A stretch of 64,000 bases of DNA from Hymenobacter sediminicola (GTDB taxonomy: Bacteria > Bacteroidota > Bacteroidia > Cytophagales > Hymenobacteraceae), in assembly GCF_014250515.1 (NCBI RefSeq), contig NZ_CP060202.1, positions 1 through 64,000 of the forward strand, written 5' to 3'. Below the pieces are notes generated by a model that did not search any database, had not been told where the DNA came from, and saw nothing but the letters and a program-made list of their open reading frames with translations. The first letter of the stretch is position 1. The number at the start of each line of letters is the position of its first letter. The position numbers and the translations under genes are program-made. Shown piece by piece: positions 1-8,867 of the stretch.

Positions 1-202
1 TTATGAGCATTCTAGGCACTCAGGAGACAGCACAGCGCATTGAAGGTGCTGTAGCGACTCTGGCGCAGCCGGCTGCTTAGCACGCAACACCAAAAAATTC
101 CGGGATACCTTATCCGACATCGGGGCCGCTTCGTAGTGTGATGCTAGGAGCGGCCCTTCTGTTGGGAGCGGCTCTGTTACTCTACGCTTTACCGCCCCCG
201 TT

Positions 203-583
203 ATGGCCAAGAAACCCGTCAGCCCGAAAAAGAAGAAAAACGACCCTGAGAAAAAGGCCCGTGTGCACAAGGAGCTGGAAGGGTTTGAGATTAAGGTAAA
301 CCCCTTAGGAGAAATCACCTCTAACTACTCTATTGAGGATATTAACACGTTTCTCAACCGCCATGTGCGCGATAAGAAACTGGTGAACCGCGACGGGCAG
401 TTTGGTGAGAAGCCCGAGGATGACGAAGACTTTCCTCTGGAAGATGGCGCGGCAGAGCCGGAAGAGTCGGAAGATGAGTTTATGCGCCGCACCAGCCGCG
501 AAACCAGCCGAAAAAACGCAAAAAATGAACCCGATCCGGCAGTGGAAGCAGCAGATACGCGGACAGAACTGCCGGAGGAATAA
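203..583 (+). CDS. Small lysine-rich/acidic hypothetical protein
   Basis: This encodes a 126-residue soluble protein of unknown function with no signal peptide or membrane segment. The first ~20 residues are very lysine-rich. Residues ~24-65 form the only ordered-looking part, a short segment with predicted beta/helix character. The C-terminal half is acidic and disordered, dominated by Glu, Asp and Arg. It has an ATG start, normal codon use, and a strong terminator 45 bp after the stop, which together argue for a real single-gene unit. The charge pattern would suit a nucleic-acid or ribosome partner, but that is a guess and no domain is recognised. Confidence 0.7.
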   Translation: MAKKPVSPKKKKNDPEKKARVHKELEGFEIKVNPLGEITSNYSIEDINTFLNRHVRDKKLVNRDGQFGEKPEDDEDFPLEDGAAEPEESEDEFMRRTSRETSRKNAKNEPDPAVEAADTRTELPEE

Positions 584-627
584 GCCACAGCTAACCGCTG
601 TTTTTCTCTTCTCACATCAACACATTC

Positions 628-667
628 AACGTTCCCGATGCCTAATGGCGTCGGGAACGTTGTTTTT
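628..667 (+). terminator. Rho-independent terminator
   Basis: A 14-bp perfect stem (AACGTTCCCGATGC) with a 6-nt loop is followed by a T run. It lies 45 bp after the small acidic gene and insulates it from the AIM24-family gene at 790. Confidence 0.9.
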
Positions 668-789
668 TGCTCGCTGCCAGTGCGGCAGAGTAAGCCAAAG
701 CATACGCGCATAGGCAGCTGGAAGGCACGCCACAATAACAGCAGTTTCACTATACTTGAGGCACATTTTCATCTGCAACGCTCCTCTAT

Positions 790-1578
790 ATGGCCATGAA
801 TTCGCACGACGTAGACTACAAGATTCTGGGCACCGATATTCAGGTGCTGGAAGTAGAGCTGGACCCCAATGAAACCGTTATTGCCGAGGCCGGTGCCATG
901 GTGTACATGGACGAGGCCATTGCCTTCGAAACCAAAATGGGCGACGGCTCGGAGCCGGACCAGGGTTTCATGGGCAAGTTGTTTTCGGCCGGTACGCGTC
1001 TGCTTACGGGCGAGTCGCTGTTTATGACGCACTTCACGCATCGGGGCGGCTATGGCAAGAGCCGGGTTGCGTTTTCAGCCCCTTACCCGGGCACTATCAT
1101 TCCCATAGATCTGGGCACGATGCCGCAGGGCCTGATTGTGCAGAAGGATGGGTTTCTGGCCGCCGCACGAGGCACCAGAATGAGCATCCACCTCAATCAG
1201 AAGCTGGGGGCTGGCTTCTTCGGAGGTGAAGGCTTTATTCTACAGAAGCTAACCGGCGACGGGAAAGCCTTTATTCATGCCGGCGGCACCATCATCGAGA
1301 AACGCCTCAACAACGAGTTGCTCCGCGTGGATACGGGCTGTGTGGTAGCCTTCGAGCCGGGCATCGACTTCAGCGTGGCGCGGGCTGGCGGCCTCAAATC
1401 CATGATTTTTGGCGGCGAAGGCCTGCTGTTAGCCACCCTGCGCGGCACAGGCCGCGTGTGGCTGCAGTCTATGCCAATCAAAAAGCTGATTCAGGCATTG
1501 GCTCCTTCCGGCGGCAATGCGCAGAAGGAAAGCGGTGGTGTGCTGGGCAAAATGGTAGGCGGGATTTTGGATCAATAG
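790..1578 (+). CDS. AIM24/TIGR00266 family protein
   Basis: The 262-residue product matches the AIM24 (DUF124, TIGR00266) family of beta-rich, tryptophan RNA-binding attenuator-like folds found across bacteria and in mitochondria. Visible family features are the early '[17 protein letters not shown]' segment, glycine-rich turns such as 'GFFGGEGF' near residue 146, a conserved 'EPGIDF' and 'GGEGL' in the second half, and a glycine-rich hydrophobic tail. The family's biochemical role in bacteria is not established. Translation may start at the first ATG or six bases later. It stands alone between a terminator upstream and a convergent small gene downstream. Confidence 0.88.
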   Translation: MAMNSHDVDYKILGTDIQVLEVELDPNETVIAEAGAMVYMDEAIAFETKMGDGSEPDQGFMGKLFSAGTRLLTGESLFMTHFTHRGGYGKSRVAFSAPYPGTIIPIDLGTMPQGLIVQKDGFLAAARGTRMSIHLNQKLGAGFFGGEGFILQKLTGDGKAFIHAGGTIIEKRLNNELLRVDTGCVVAFEPGIDFSVARAGGLKSMIFGGEGLLLATLRGTGRVWLQSMPIKKLIQALAPSGGNAQKESGGVLGKMVGGILDQ

Positions 1579-1595
1579 CCGCCTACTGCCTCAGG

Positions 1596-1838
1596 CTATC
1601 GGCTGACGAGGGAGTTAGCCGGTAGCTTGCGGCCACCATCATTGCCCGACGCCGAAACCGTATCGGAGTTGCCTAACTGCGCGGCAATAATTCCCAGGCT
1701 AACCAGCAAGCCTAATATCAATAAGCCAAGGAAACCGAGCATGGAGCGGTTACTCAGTAGAGGGGCTTCTTCAGAAAAACGGCGGCGTTTCCGGCGGGAA
1801 ACGTAGGGGCGGCTGGCAGAGGTGGCTACGGCGGACAC
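1596..1838 (-). CDS. Small single-pass membrane protein, hypothetical
   Basis: This encodes an 80-residue protein read from a GTG start. It has a basic N-terminal cytoplasmic region (an RRKRRR run around residue 16-20), one hydrophobic helix of ~22 residues at about 33-54, and a short polar tail. The positive-inside pattern predicts N-in topology. The stop lies 17 bp from the convergent AIM24-family gene. No family is recognised. The clean membrane helix and lack of a better ORF on either strand support it, but it is short. Confidence 0.5.
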   Translation of the reverse strand: MSAVATSASRPYVSRRKRRRFSEEAPLLSNRSMLGFLGLLILGLLVSLGIIAAQLGNSDTVSASGNDGGRKLPANSLVSR

Positions 1839-2010
1839 GGAGGGAACGGTTGGGCTATAACGAATCCTCTAATATATAGCTTGTTTTATCTAAACACCGA
1901 ATGTTGCTGAAAATTTGCTTAATTATTCAATAACCTAAGAAAGGTTTATCCGTAGGCGCCCAATCTCTGATTTCAGATAATTTGCGGCCATTAGGTAGGC
2001 AGCCTTCTGT

Positions 2011-3549
2011 TCAGACAGTACTCAGAATGTCATCCAGCAGGTCGCGGGAGTTGCTGAGGCGCGGCACCTTATGCTGTCCCCCTAGCTTGCCGCGGCGGGC
2101 CAGCCAACGCTCAAATAAGCCGGGAGCAGCTACTGTAAGGGTTGGTGGGGCGAGAGCCATGTCGCGGTGGCGCTTGGCATCGTAGTCGGAATTGAGCTGA
2201 CGCAGAGTGTGGTCTAAAACGGCAGCAAAATGTGCGGTGTCGTGAGGGGGCTGCGTGAATTCGATAAGCCACTGATGGCCACCACGAGAACCATCTGACG
2301 CCCCAGCAAAGTAAATGGGGGCCGCTGTGAAGTCACGGACCGTAGTGGCCGTGGCACGACAGGCTGCTGCAATGGCTGCTTCAGCATTTTCAATCACCAC
2401 CTCTTCTCCGAAAGCATTTAGAAAATGCTTAGTCCGCCCCGAAATACGGATGCGGTATGGTTTCAGACTGGTGAAGCGCACCGTATCCCCGATTTTGTAG
2501 CGCCAGAGGCCTGCATTGGTGCTGATGACCAGAGCGTAGCTTTTGCCCAATTCTACAGCCTCCAGCGGCACCGCCTGCGGTTCAGATGCATCCCACTGGT
2601 CGGCAGGCAGAAACTCGTAGTAGATGCCGTGGTTGAGCAGCAGCAACAGGTCCTCCGAATCCGGCTCGTCTTGTAAGGCTATGTACCCTTCCGAGGCGTT
2701 GTACACCTCCAGATAGTGCATCTGCGGGTTAGGAATAAGTTGCCGGAACAGTTCCCGGTAGGGCCCGAACGCCACTGCTCCGTGCAGAAACAGCCGCAGG
2801 TTGGGCCACACCTCCGTGATAGTATTTGCGCCGGCCAGCTCTGTTACGCGGCGCAGCAGCACTATCATCCAAGTAGGCACGCCAGCCAGGGCACGCACAT
2901 CCTGGTGCTGCACGTGGCGGGCAATTCGCTCGATCTTCTCCTCCCACTCATCCAGTAGCGCCAGTTCTAGCGGCGGCGTCCGGATGTGTTCGGCCCAGGC
3001 CGGCAGGTTCTGCATAATCACGGCCGATACGTCGCCGGCGCGGGACAGGGCATCATCGGGGCGCAGGGGATTGGGGGTGTGCGTGCCGCCAAGTGAGAGG
3101 GTTTTGCCACCCAGCAGTTGCGCTTCAGGGTAATGGAATGTGGAAAGCGCCACCATGTCGCGGCCGGCGCGGTAGTGGCACTCATGTAGCGCTTCGCGCG
3201 TGACGGGAATGTATTTGCTGCGGGCGTTGGTGGTACCACTGCTTTTGGCAAACCACTGCACCTGTCCGGGCCAGAGCACATCGGCCTCGCCGCGCATTAC
3301 CCGCTCCAGGTCGGGTACTAGCTCTTCGTAGGCACTAACCGGTACCCGCTCGGCAAACTCTTGGCCGCGCAACGCATCAGCAAACCCGTAGCGGCGGCCC
3401 CATTCCGTGGCACGTGCCGTGTGCAGCAACTCCCGCAACACCTGTTGTTGCACTTCGTGCGGATGGTCGCGGAAGTGGTAGATGCTGCGCAGGCGCCGCT
3501 GCGCCCCCCAGGACAGAACAGCAGATTGGGCGGAGGAAAGAAACGTCAC
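2011..3549 (-). CDS. GH3 auxin-responsive promoter family acyl-acid amido synthetase-like protein
   Basis: The 512-residue protein belongs to the GH3 branch of the ANL adenylating superfamily. In plants GH3 enzymes join acyl acids to amino acids through an acyl-adenylate; the substrate of bacterial members is unknown. Visible features are the ATP-binding P-loop-like 'FAKSSGTTNARSKYIP' near residue 103, a central 'YNASEGYIALQ' region (acyl-substrate/ATP motif), and 'LWRYKIGDTVRF' with 'ISGRTKHFLNAFGEE' toward the hinge, as in GH3 proteins. Length is typical of bacterial GH3 proteins (~500). The start is a GTG. It lies ahead of lptB on the same strand, with 86 bp between its stop-distal start and lptB's end. 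Confidence 0.9.
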   Translation of the reverse strand: MTFLSSAQSAVLSWGAQRRLRSIYHFRDHPHEVQQQVLRELLHTARATEWGRRYGFADALRGQEFAERVPVSAYEELVPDLERVMRGEADVLWPGQVQWFAKSSGTTNARSKYIPVTREALHECHYRAGRDMVALSTFHYPEAQLLGGKTLSLGGTHTPNPLRPDDALSRAGDVSAVIMQNLPAWAEHIRTPPLELALLDEWEEKIERIARHVQHQDVRALAGVPTWMIVLLRRVTELAGANTITEVWPNLRLFLHGAVAFGPYRELFRQLIPNPQMHYLEVYNASEGYIALQDEPDSEDLLLLLNHGIYYEFLPADQWDASEPQAVPLEAVELGKSYALVISTNAGLWRYKIGDTVRFTSLKPYRIRISGRTKHFLNAFGEEVVIENAEAAIAAACRATATTVRDFTAAPIYFAGASDGSRGGHQWLIEFTQPPHDTAHFAAVLDHTLRQLNSDYDAKRHRDMALAPPTLTVAAPGLFERWLARRGKLGGQHKVPRLSNSRDLLDDILSTV

Positions 3550-3635
3550 AGAGAAGACAAAGCGAGCAGAAAAAACCGGAGTGCGTTTAACGCAGCGAAG
3601 AAAGGGAAGTTAGCGCACTACTGCGCGGGCCCGCT

Positions 3636-4367
3636 CTATATCTTCCGTTTCAGCTCGAAATGCTTACCCAGATACACGCGCCGCACCATTTCGTCGGCGG
3701 CCAGTTCTTCAGCGGTGCCGGCTTTCAGCAGTTTGCCCTCGAAAAGCAGATAGGCCCGGTCCACGATGCTGAGCGTCTCGTTCACGTTGTGGTCGGTGAT
3801 GAGGATGCCGATGTTCTTGTGCTTGAGCTTGGCCACAATGCCCTGGATTTCCTCTACAGCAATAGGGTCGACGCCCGCGAAAGGCTCATCGAGCAGCACG
3901 AATTTGGGGTCCACGGCCAGGGCGCGGGCTATTTCGGTGCGCCGCCGCTCGCCGCCGCTCAGCACCTTGCCCAGGTTCTTGCGCACATGCGTCAGGCTGA
4001 ACTCATTGAGCAGTTCCTCTACTTTGTCTAGTTGGGCCTGGCGGGGCATTTTGGTCATTTCGAGCACCGACAGGATGTTCTCTTCCACGCTCAGGTCGCG
4101 GAACACGCTGGCCTCCTGGGCGAGGTAGCCGATGCCAAGGCGGGCCCGCTGGTAGATGGGCAGCCGGGTGATGTCCCGGTCGTCGAGGAATATCTTGCCC
4201 TCATTGGGCTTCACCATGCCCACGGTCATGTAGAAGGACGTGGTTTTGCCGGCCCCGTTCGGCCCGAGTAGTCCCACAATCTCGCCCTGTTCCACGTGCA
4301 ACGACATATCGTTGACGACGGTGCGGGCTTTGTATTTCTTAACCAGGTGTTCGGCTCTGAGAATCAT
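3636..4367 (-). CDS. lptB: LPS export ABC transporter ATP-binding protein LptB
   Basis: LptB is the cytoplasmic ATPase that powers extraction of lipopolysaccharide from the inner membrane with LptFG. The 243-residue product has a Walker A motif 'GPNGAGKTT' at ~35-43, a Q-loop 'YLAQEASVF', the signature 'LSGGERRR' and Walker B '[12 protein letters not shown]', in the LptB-type order and length. I chose the ATG at 4367 over an upstream in-frame Met because homology begins at MILRAEHL and a TACCTTTG promoter box lies only 7 bp upstream. lptC is 7 kb away, and lptF and lptG are not in the window. Confidence 0.95.
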   Translation of the reverse strand: MILRAEHLVKKYKARTVVNDMSLHVEQGEIVGLLGPNGAGKTTSFYMTVGMVKPNEGKIFLDDRDITRLPIYQRARLGIGYLAQEASVFRDLSVEENILSVLEMTKMPRQAQLDKVEELLNEFSLTHVRKNLGKVLSGGERRRTEIARALAVDPKFVLLDEPFAGVDPIAVEEIQGIVAKLKHKNIGILITDHNVNETLSIVDRAYLLFEGKLLKAGTAEELAADEMVRRVYLGKHFELKRKI

Positions 4368-4373
4368 CGGGGG

Positions 4374-4381
4374 CAAAGGTA
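4374..4381 (-). promoter_or_regulatory. Bacteroidota -7 box (TACCTTTG) for lptB
   Basis: Read on the minus strand this is a perfect TAnnTTTG element ending 7 bp before the chosen lptB start. The transcript would have almost no leader. No clear TTG -33 element is visible at the usual spacing. Confidence 0.6.
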
Positions 4382-4493
4382 GCGAAGCGGCGCGGGGTTG
4401 CACGGGCTAGTTTGTAACGCACAATCTGAGTTTTGTGTGCAAGTCTCCCTTCCTTGGCGGCTTATCCGTAAGCTTGCGCTTATTCCCACCCCA

Positions 4494-4853
4494 ATGCATC
4501 ATTTCCGCTACATCAGCCGCTACGTACTAGCCTTTTTATTCTTCAGTGCCGGCCTTCTTCATTTTCTGACTCCAGCGCCGTTCGTACGCATTGTGCCGCC
4601 TTATTTGCCCGCACCGCTACTGCTGGTATACCTGAGTGGCGCGGCCGAAATAGCTGGAGCGCTAGGTCTGCTGCTGCCTGCCACCCGCCGGCTGGCAGCC
4701 ATAGGATTGTTACTACTGCTTGTGGCAGTGTTTCCGGCCAACGTGTACATGCTGCAAACCCATGGCGCAGGCGTAGCAGTGCCGCTCTGGGCACTATGGA
4801 TGCGCCTGCCTCTGCAACTGCTCCTGATGGGCTGGGTGTGGTGGGTTCGGTAA
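4494..4853 (+). CDS. DoxX-like integral membrane protein
   Basis: A 119-residue protein with four hydrophobic segments (about 7-25, 45-65, 70-90, 98-117). The second begins in the small-residue motif 'LSGAAEIAGALGLL', which is characteristic of DoxX/DoxD-family proteins. Family members are linked to thiosulfate oxidation or oxidative stress, but most bacterial copies have no assigned role. An upstream in-frame ORF extension overlaps the lptB promoter, so the ATG at 4494 is preferred. It is divergent from lptB and converges on recJ with 68 bp between the stops. Confidence 0.8.
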   Translation: MHHFRYISRYVLAFLFFSAGLLHFLTPAPFVRIVPPYLPAPLLLVYLSGAAEIAGALGLLLPATRRLAAIGLLLLLVAVFPANVYMLQTHGAGVAVPLWALWMRLPLQLLLMGWVWWVR

Positions 4854-4921
4854 GGCGACGCACGCAGTAAACAAAGACTAGCTTCTACGCCGCCACAGCA
4901 TTCTATCCGCCTCTTGCCCTA

Positions 4922-6643
4922 CTACTCCCAGCGGATATCCTTAAGGCGGAGCTGCAGGGTTTTCACGCCGCGGTACTCGTTGATTTCGACGGTGTAGCAG
5001 ACGCTGAACGGCTGGCCCTGCTGAATTTGGGGCAGATGCTCAGCCAATCCAAAGCCAATGGCGTCGAGGACGTGGTGGCCATCCTGGGTGAGGGCCAGCT
5101 TGAGGTGAGAGTTGCCTACTACGCGGGCTGAGTTGGGGGCCGCGTATACGCCCCGGGCCATGAAGGTGGGGTTGCTGTTGCCGGGGCCGAAGGGCTCCAT
5201 CTGGCACAGCAGCTTGTGGAAGCTGGCCGTCACTTCATTCAGGTCCAGCTCGGCGTCAATTTCCACGGGCGGAATCATCTGCTCGGGGCGGATGCGGCTG
5301 GCAACGATTCGCTCAAACTTCGCCCGAAACGCCGGCACGTTCTCCACGGGTAGCGTGAGGCCGGCGGCGTACATGTGCCCCCCAAACTGGTCGAGCAAAT
5401 CGGCGCACTCCTCAATGGCCTGGTGCACATCGAAACCGGCCACGGAGCGGGCTGAGCCGGTAGCCTTGCCGTTGCTTTCGGTGAGAATGATGGTGGGGCG
5501 GTAGTACTTGTCGAGGCAGCGCGAGGCCACGATGCCCACCACCCCCTTGTGCCAGTCCTGCTTGAAGAGCACGGTGGTGTGGGCATCCGCAAACAGGGTA
5601 TCGGCCTCAATCATGTCCAGCGCCTCTTTCGTGATGCTGGTATCGAAGCCGCGGCGCTCTTGGTTGGTTTTATCTACCACAGCGGCCTTATCGAAGGCTT
5701 CCTGCTTGCTGTCGGCCAGCAGCATGGCCACCGAGCGTTTGGCGTCGCCCATGCGGCCAGCCGCATTGATACGGGGTGCAAAGCCGAACACGAGACTACT
5801 GATGTTGAGGTCAGACTTCTGCAGACCGGCCAGTTCGCGCAGGGCATCGAGGCCGGCGCGCTGGGGACGTTGGGGGTCATTGAGCAGGCGCAAGCCGTGG
5901 TAAGCCAGCGTGCGGTTTTCGCCCATAATGGGCACGATGTCGGCGGCGATACTCACCGCCACCAGGTCCAGCAGGTCGTAGAGCGGCGCTTCGTCGAGGC
6001 CCTGGTCTTCAGCAAAGGCCTGCATCAGCTTGAAGCCTACCCCGCAGCCGGAAAGCTCCTTGAACGGATAGTTGCAGTCTTGGCGCTTGGGGTCTAGTAC
6101 AGCCACGGCCGCGGGCAATTCGGCGCCCGGCAAGTGGTGGTCACAGATGATGAAGTCGACGCCCCGCTCGTTAGCGTAGGCAATCTTATCCACCGACTTC
6201 ACACCACAGTCGAGGGCAATGATGAGCGAGAAGTTGTGGTCGGCAGCATAGTCGATGCCGGCTTCCGAAATGCCGTAGCCTTCCTTGTAGCGGTCCGGAA
6301 TGTAGTATTCGATACGCTCCGTGCCGAAGTAGGGCAGCAGGAAGCTATAAGCCACCGCCACAGAGGTGGTACCATCCACATCATAGTCGCCGAATACCAG
6401 CACTTTCTGGCCGGCGTGCAGGGCCTCCCGCAGGCGGGCCACAGCGCGGTCCATGTCGCGCATCAGCAGCGGGTCGGGCAGCGTGCTCAGGTCGGGACGG
6501 AAATAGGCGCGGGCCTCTTCGAAAGTGCATACCTCGCGCTGGCAGAGCAGCGCTACAATGGCTTCTTTAACGCGCAGAGCGTCGGCCAGGTGCCGGACTT
6601 TTTCAGCGTCGGGCGCTGGCTTGCGAATCCATCGTTTTTCCAT
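4922..6643 (-). CDS. recJ: Single-stranded-DNA-specific exonuclease RecJ
   Basis: RecJ degrades single-stranded DNA 5'->3' in recombinational and mismatch repair. The 573-residue protein shows the DHH-phosphoesterase motifs in order: 'VFGDYDVDGTTSV' near residue 84, 'IALDCGVKS' near 142 and 'ICDHHLPG' near 166. These are followed by the DHHA1 domain with 'GGHMYAAGLTL' near 420 and a C-terminal OB-fold. Length matches the family. A TACTTTTG promoter box lies 35 bp upstream of the ATG, so it is probably its own transcription unit, divergent from the 37-residue peptide gene. Confidence 0.97.
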   Translation of the reverse strand: MEKRWIRKPAPDAEKVRHLADALRVKEAIVALLCQREVCTFEEARAYFRPDLSTLPDPLLMRDMDRAVARLREALHAGQKVLVFGDYDVDGTTSVAVAYSFLLPYFGTERIEYYIPDRYKEGYGISEAGIDYAADHNFSLIIALDCGVKSVDKIAYANERGVDFIICDHHLPGAELPAAVAVLDPKRQDCNYPFKELSGCGVGFKLMQAFAEDQGLDEAPLYDLLDLVAVSIAADIVPIMGENRTLAYHGLRLLNDPQRPQRAGLDALRELAGLQKSDLNISSLVFGFAPRINAAGRMGDAKRSVAMLLADSKQEAFDKAAVVDKTNQERRGFDTSITKEALDMIEADTLFADAHTTVLFKQDWHKGVVGIVASRCLDKYYRPTIILTESNGKATGSARSVAGFDVHQAIEECADLLDQFGGHMYAAGLTLPVENVPAFRAKFERIVASRIRPEQMIPPVEIDAELDLNEVTASFHKLLCQMEPFGPGNSNPTFMARGVYAAPNSARVVGNSHLKLALTQDGHHVLDAIGFGLAEHLPQIQQGQPFSVCYTVEINEYRGVKTLQLRLKDIRWE

Positions 6644-6677
6644 AACTAACTACTGCTGCCGGGGTCGGCGTTATCTT

Positions 6678-6685
6678 CAAAAGTA
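6678..6685 (-). promoter_or_regulatory. Bacteroidota -7 box (TACTTTTG) for recJ
   Basis: A perfect TAnnTTTG on the minus strand, 35 bp upstream of the recJ ATG, in the divergent region with the small peptide gene. Confidence 0.5.
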
Positions 6686-6718
6686 CGAAGAAAACGGCGC
6701 CCTGCCAGCCCGCCTGCG

Positions 6719-6726
6719 TACCTTTA
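6719..6726 (+). promoter_or_regulatory. -7 box (TACCTTTA) for the 37-residue membrane peptide
   Basis: A one-mismatch TAnnTTTG element ends 4 bp before the ATG at 6731. If used, it would yield a leaderless or nearly leaderless mRNA. Confidence 0.5.
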
Positions 6727-6730
6727 CTCC

Positions 6731-6844
6731 ATGTCCAGCTTCCGCGAGTTCTTCCGAAAATACGGTCAGTACATTCTCTCCGACGGGCTGATGTACCTGA
6801 TTTTTATCGTGGCCCTGGGTCTAATGTTTTTGTTTTTCAGCTAG
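6731..6844 (+). CDS. 37-residue single-pass membrane peptide
   Basis: A small ORF encodes MSSFREFFRKYGQ followed by a Tyr/Leu/Phe/Met-rich hydrophobic helix that runs to the C-terminus (residues ~19-36). The basic amphipathic N-terminus and terminal helix give an N-in single-pass design. It is divergent from recJ and has a near-perfect -7 promoter box directly in front of its ATG; a relict palindrome follows the stop. No family is recognised. Candidate roles are a small stress or transporter-partner peptide. Support comes from the promoter placement, codon use and a sensible membrane protein, not from homology. Confidence 0.6.
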   Translation: MSSFREFFRKYGQYILSDGLMYLIFIVALGLMFLFFS

Positions 6845-6856
6845 GTACCTGTAGCA

Positions 6857-6885
6857 CGTCATCCCTGTCTTCGCTTGGAATGACG
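6857..6885. repeat. Short relict of the GTCAT..ATGAC palindromic element
   Basis: CGTCAT and ATGACG ends flank a core containing 'CTTCGCTT'. The ends and core resemble the longer intergenic palindromes at 26903, 36861 and 55338, suggesting a degenerate or minimal copy. Confidence 0.5.
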
Positions 6886-6895
6886 CCCCCCGCTG

Positions 6896-8719
6896 CTACA
6901 AACTGTCGCCACGCAGCTTGCGGAACCGTTTGCGAGCTTCGGCCACGTAGATGCTGCCAGGATATTTCACCAGCAGTTGGTTGTAGAGGGTTTTCGCCTG
7001 CTCCTTGTCCTGCAGGTTTTCTTCCTGAATGCTGGCTAGCAAAAACAGCGCATCGTCGCTGAGCACGTCGTATTTAGGATTGGCCGTAATCTTTTCGAGT
7101 GTAGTTACGGCGGACTTGTAGTCGCCGGTGCGACGCTGCAACTGGGCTTTTAGCAGCCAAGCTTCGTCCTGCAGCGCGTGGCCAGGATACTTCTGCAGCA
7201 GTGCATCGAGGCCGCGTAGCGCTTCCGGCAGCTTGTTTTGGAATACCTGCTGCTCCACTACGGCATAGTCGCGCAGGGCCACCCCGGACGTATCCATGGC
7301 CGTATTGTCGGTGATGAGCAGCGAGAGCTGCATGGCATCGTTGGCAATTTCGCGGCTGGTGGCTTCCTTGAGAATATCGAGGTGGCTTTTGGCCAGCTTG
7401 AAGTCGCCGGCGAAATAGCTCAGGCGGGCGTTGCGCAACTTGGCCTCGTAGCCCAGCGGTGAGTCTTTGTGCGACTTTTCTACCTGTGAATACAGCAACG
7501 TAGCTTCCCACGGTTCGCCACGTAGCAGGTAGATATCGGCCAGGTCAATCTTGGCCTGGTCTACTACGTCGAGGTTGGCGCGGGGCATGTCAATTACTTC
7601 TTGGAGCAGCTTCACAGCTTCCGGCTTTTCATCGAGTTGGAAGGCGTGCAGCACGGCCATGCTACGCAGTACCGAAGCGGTTTGTGGAGTGCGGCCCAGC
7701 TCTGCCAGTACCTGCTGGTACTCCCCTATCAGGCCCCGGATTTTGGCCGGATCAATAGGATAAGTATCCCGCACTTGGGCTTCGCGGGTTTGCACGAGCC
7801 GCTGACGGGCGGTGGCGTAGAACGAGCCGCTACGGTACTCCCGCAACACGTATTCGTAGCCACTAATGGCGCTTTCGTAATCTTTGTTCTGCTGGGCAAT
7901 TGCCGCAATATCCATCACGCGGCTGCCTTCGGTGCGGCCACGGCGGTCGAGGGCCTTGGCCTGCACCAGTGCGCCAGTAAAGTCGCGGCGTTGCACCTGC
8001 AGCCACAGCAGCAATTCGCTATACACAGCCCGCTCAGGATATTTCTGCACGTTGGTGAGTAGCTCGCGCTCTAGTGCCTCAAAGCCTTTTTCGTCCTGTA
8101 GCGTGTTCTGGAGCATGTTGCGCACAAACGGTAATTGCTGCTCATCGTCCTGCACCAGCCGCAGCGTTTCGGCCATCAGGCGCTCCGAGTTGCCGTTCTG
8201 GGTGTAGAGCTGGATGAGTTGCGGGCCATACTCCGTATCATTTTTGGCCAGCACGCGGCCGCGCAGGTAGGTCTTCTCGGCCCACTCCGGCAGCTTGAAG
8301 CGGCTGAATTCGGTGGCAACAGGTACTATCTGGGTTGAGTTGAGTTGGCTTACTACCTTTTCGTACTGCTTTGTTGCGGCAGCCTGGTCACCAGCGGCGG
8401 CATACACGGCGCCCAGCGTGACACCATACACGGCCTCATCAGAGTGCTGGCGCTGCGCTTTCTTGACCAGCTTCTCGGCATCCTTGTAGCGCTTAAGCTG
8501 CTGCAAGGACGCCAGATAATCAGGCAGCACGTTGGGCGCTGTCTGGGCCTCAGTGGGCAGCTTACCGAACAGAAACACGGCCTTTTCGTGCTCCCCTTTG
8601 CGGGAATACTCTCTGGCCAACGAAATATTGCCGCCTTCCTGCTGCGCCTGCACAGGCAAGGAAGCCAGCAGCAGCAGAGAAAACAGCACAGGACGGAAAC
8701 GACGCATAGAATGAGACAT
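6896..8719 (-). CDS. Periplasmic tetratricopeptide-repeat protein
   Basis: A 607-residue protein with an N-terminal signal peptide (basic 'MRRFRP', Leu-rich core, cleavage probably after 'VQAQ' near residue 26) and helical TPR-like repeats through the whole mature chain. Examples are 'YGVTLGAVYAAAGDQAAATKQYEKV' type helices near 115 and a final tandem at ~500-600. TPR proteins of this form are protein-interaction scaffolds in the envelope. It lies downstream of the ppiD-like gene on the same strand, but a strong terminator between them makes it a separate unit. The start could be the fifth codon, also ATG. Confidence 0.85.
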   Translation of the reverse strand: MSHSMRRFRPVLFSLLLLASLPVQAQQEGGNISLAREYSRKGEHEKAVFLFGKLPTEAQTAPNVLPDYLASLQQLKRYKDAEKLVKKAQRQHSDEAVYGVTLGAVYAAAGDQAAATKQYEKVVSQLNSTQIVPVATEFSRFKLPEWAEKTYLRGRVLAKNDTEYGPQLIQLYTQNGNSERLMAETLRLVQDDEQQLPFVRNMLQNTLQDEKGFEALERELLTNVQKYPERAVYSELLLWLQVQRRDFTGALVQAKALDRRGRTEGSRVMDIAAIAQQNKDYESAISGYEYVLREYRSGSFYATARQRLVQTREAQVRDTYPIDPAKIRGLIGEYQQVLAELGRTPQTASVLRSMAVLHAFQLDEKPEAVKLLQEVIDMPRANLDVVDQAKIDLADIYLLRGEPWEATLLYSQVEKSHKDSPLGYEAKLRNARLSYFAGDFKLAKSHLDILKEATSREIANDAMQLSLLITDNTAMDTSGVALRDYAVVEQQVFQNKLPEALRGLDALLQKYPGHALQDEAWLLKAQLQRRTGDYKSAVTTLEKITANPKYDVLSDDALFLLASIQEENLQDKEQAKTLYNQLLVKYPGSIYVAEARKRFRKLRGDSL

Positions 8720-8816
8720 ATTCGGGGAAACGGCCCGGCGGCCGGATTCATTTCAAGATAGGCAGGAAATCTGGCTAGCAGCCTGCGCTACCACTACGCA
8801 ACAGACAGAAGCGCAC

Positions 8817-8848
8817 AAAAAAAGCCGCTCCTTTGGGAGCGGCTTTTC
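8817..8848 (-). terminator. Rho-independent terminator after ppiD-like gene
   Basis: The 12-bp perfect stem AAAAGCCGCTCC has a 4-nt loop. The minus-strand transcript ends in a U run. It lies 20 bp past the ppiD-like stop codon. Confidence 0.9.
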
Positions 8849-8867
8849 TGGAACTAGCTTATCAAGC

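Noticed and set aside
1-120. A 39-residue ORF on the minus strand at the left edge
   Set aside because: It has no promoter, unusual cysteine-rich tail and no recognisable fold; it is most likely random.
325-750. A 141-residue minus-strand ORF over the first small gene
   Set aside because: It overlaps the 203-583 gene and the terminator at 628-667; its Ser/Phe-rich product looks like a shadow of that gene.
4289-4305. TGTTCCACGTGCAACG as a third parS site
   Set aside because: It is inside lptB at a conserved protein motif (VEQGEIVG) and differs at two key palindrome positions.
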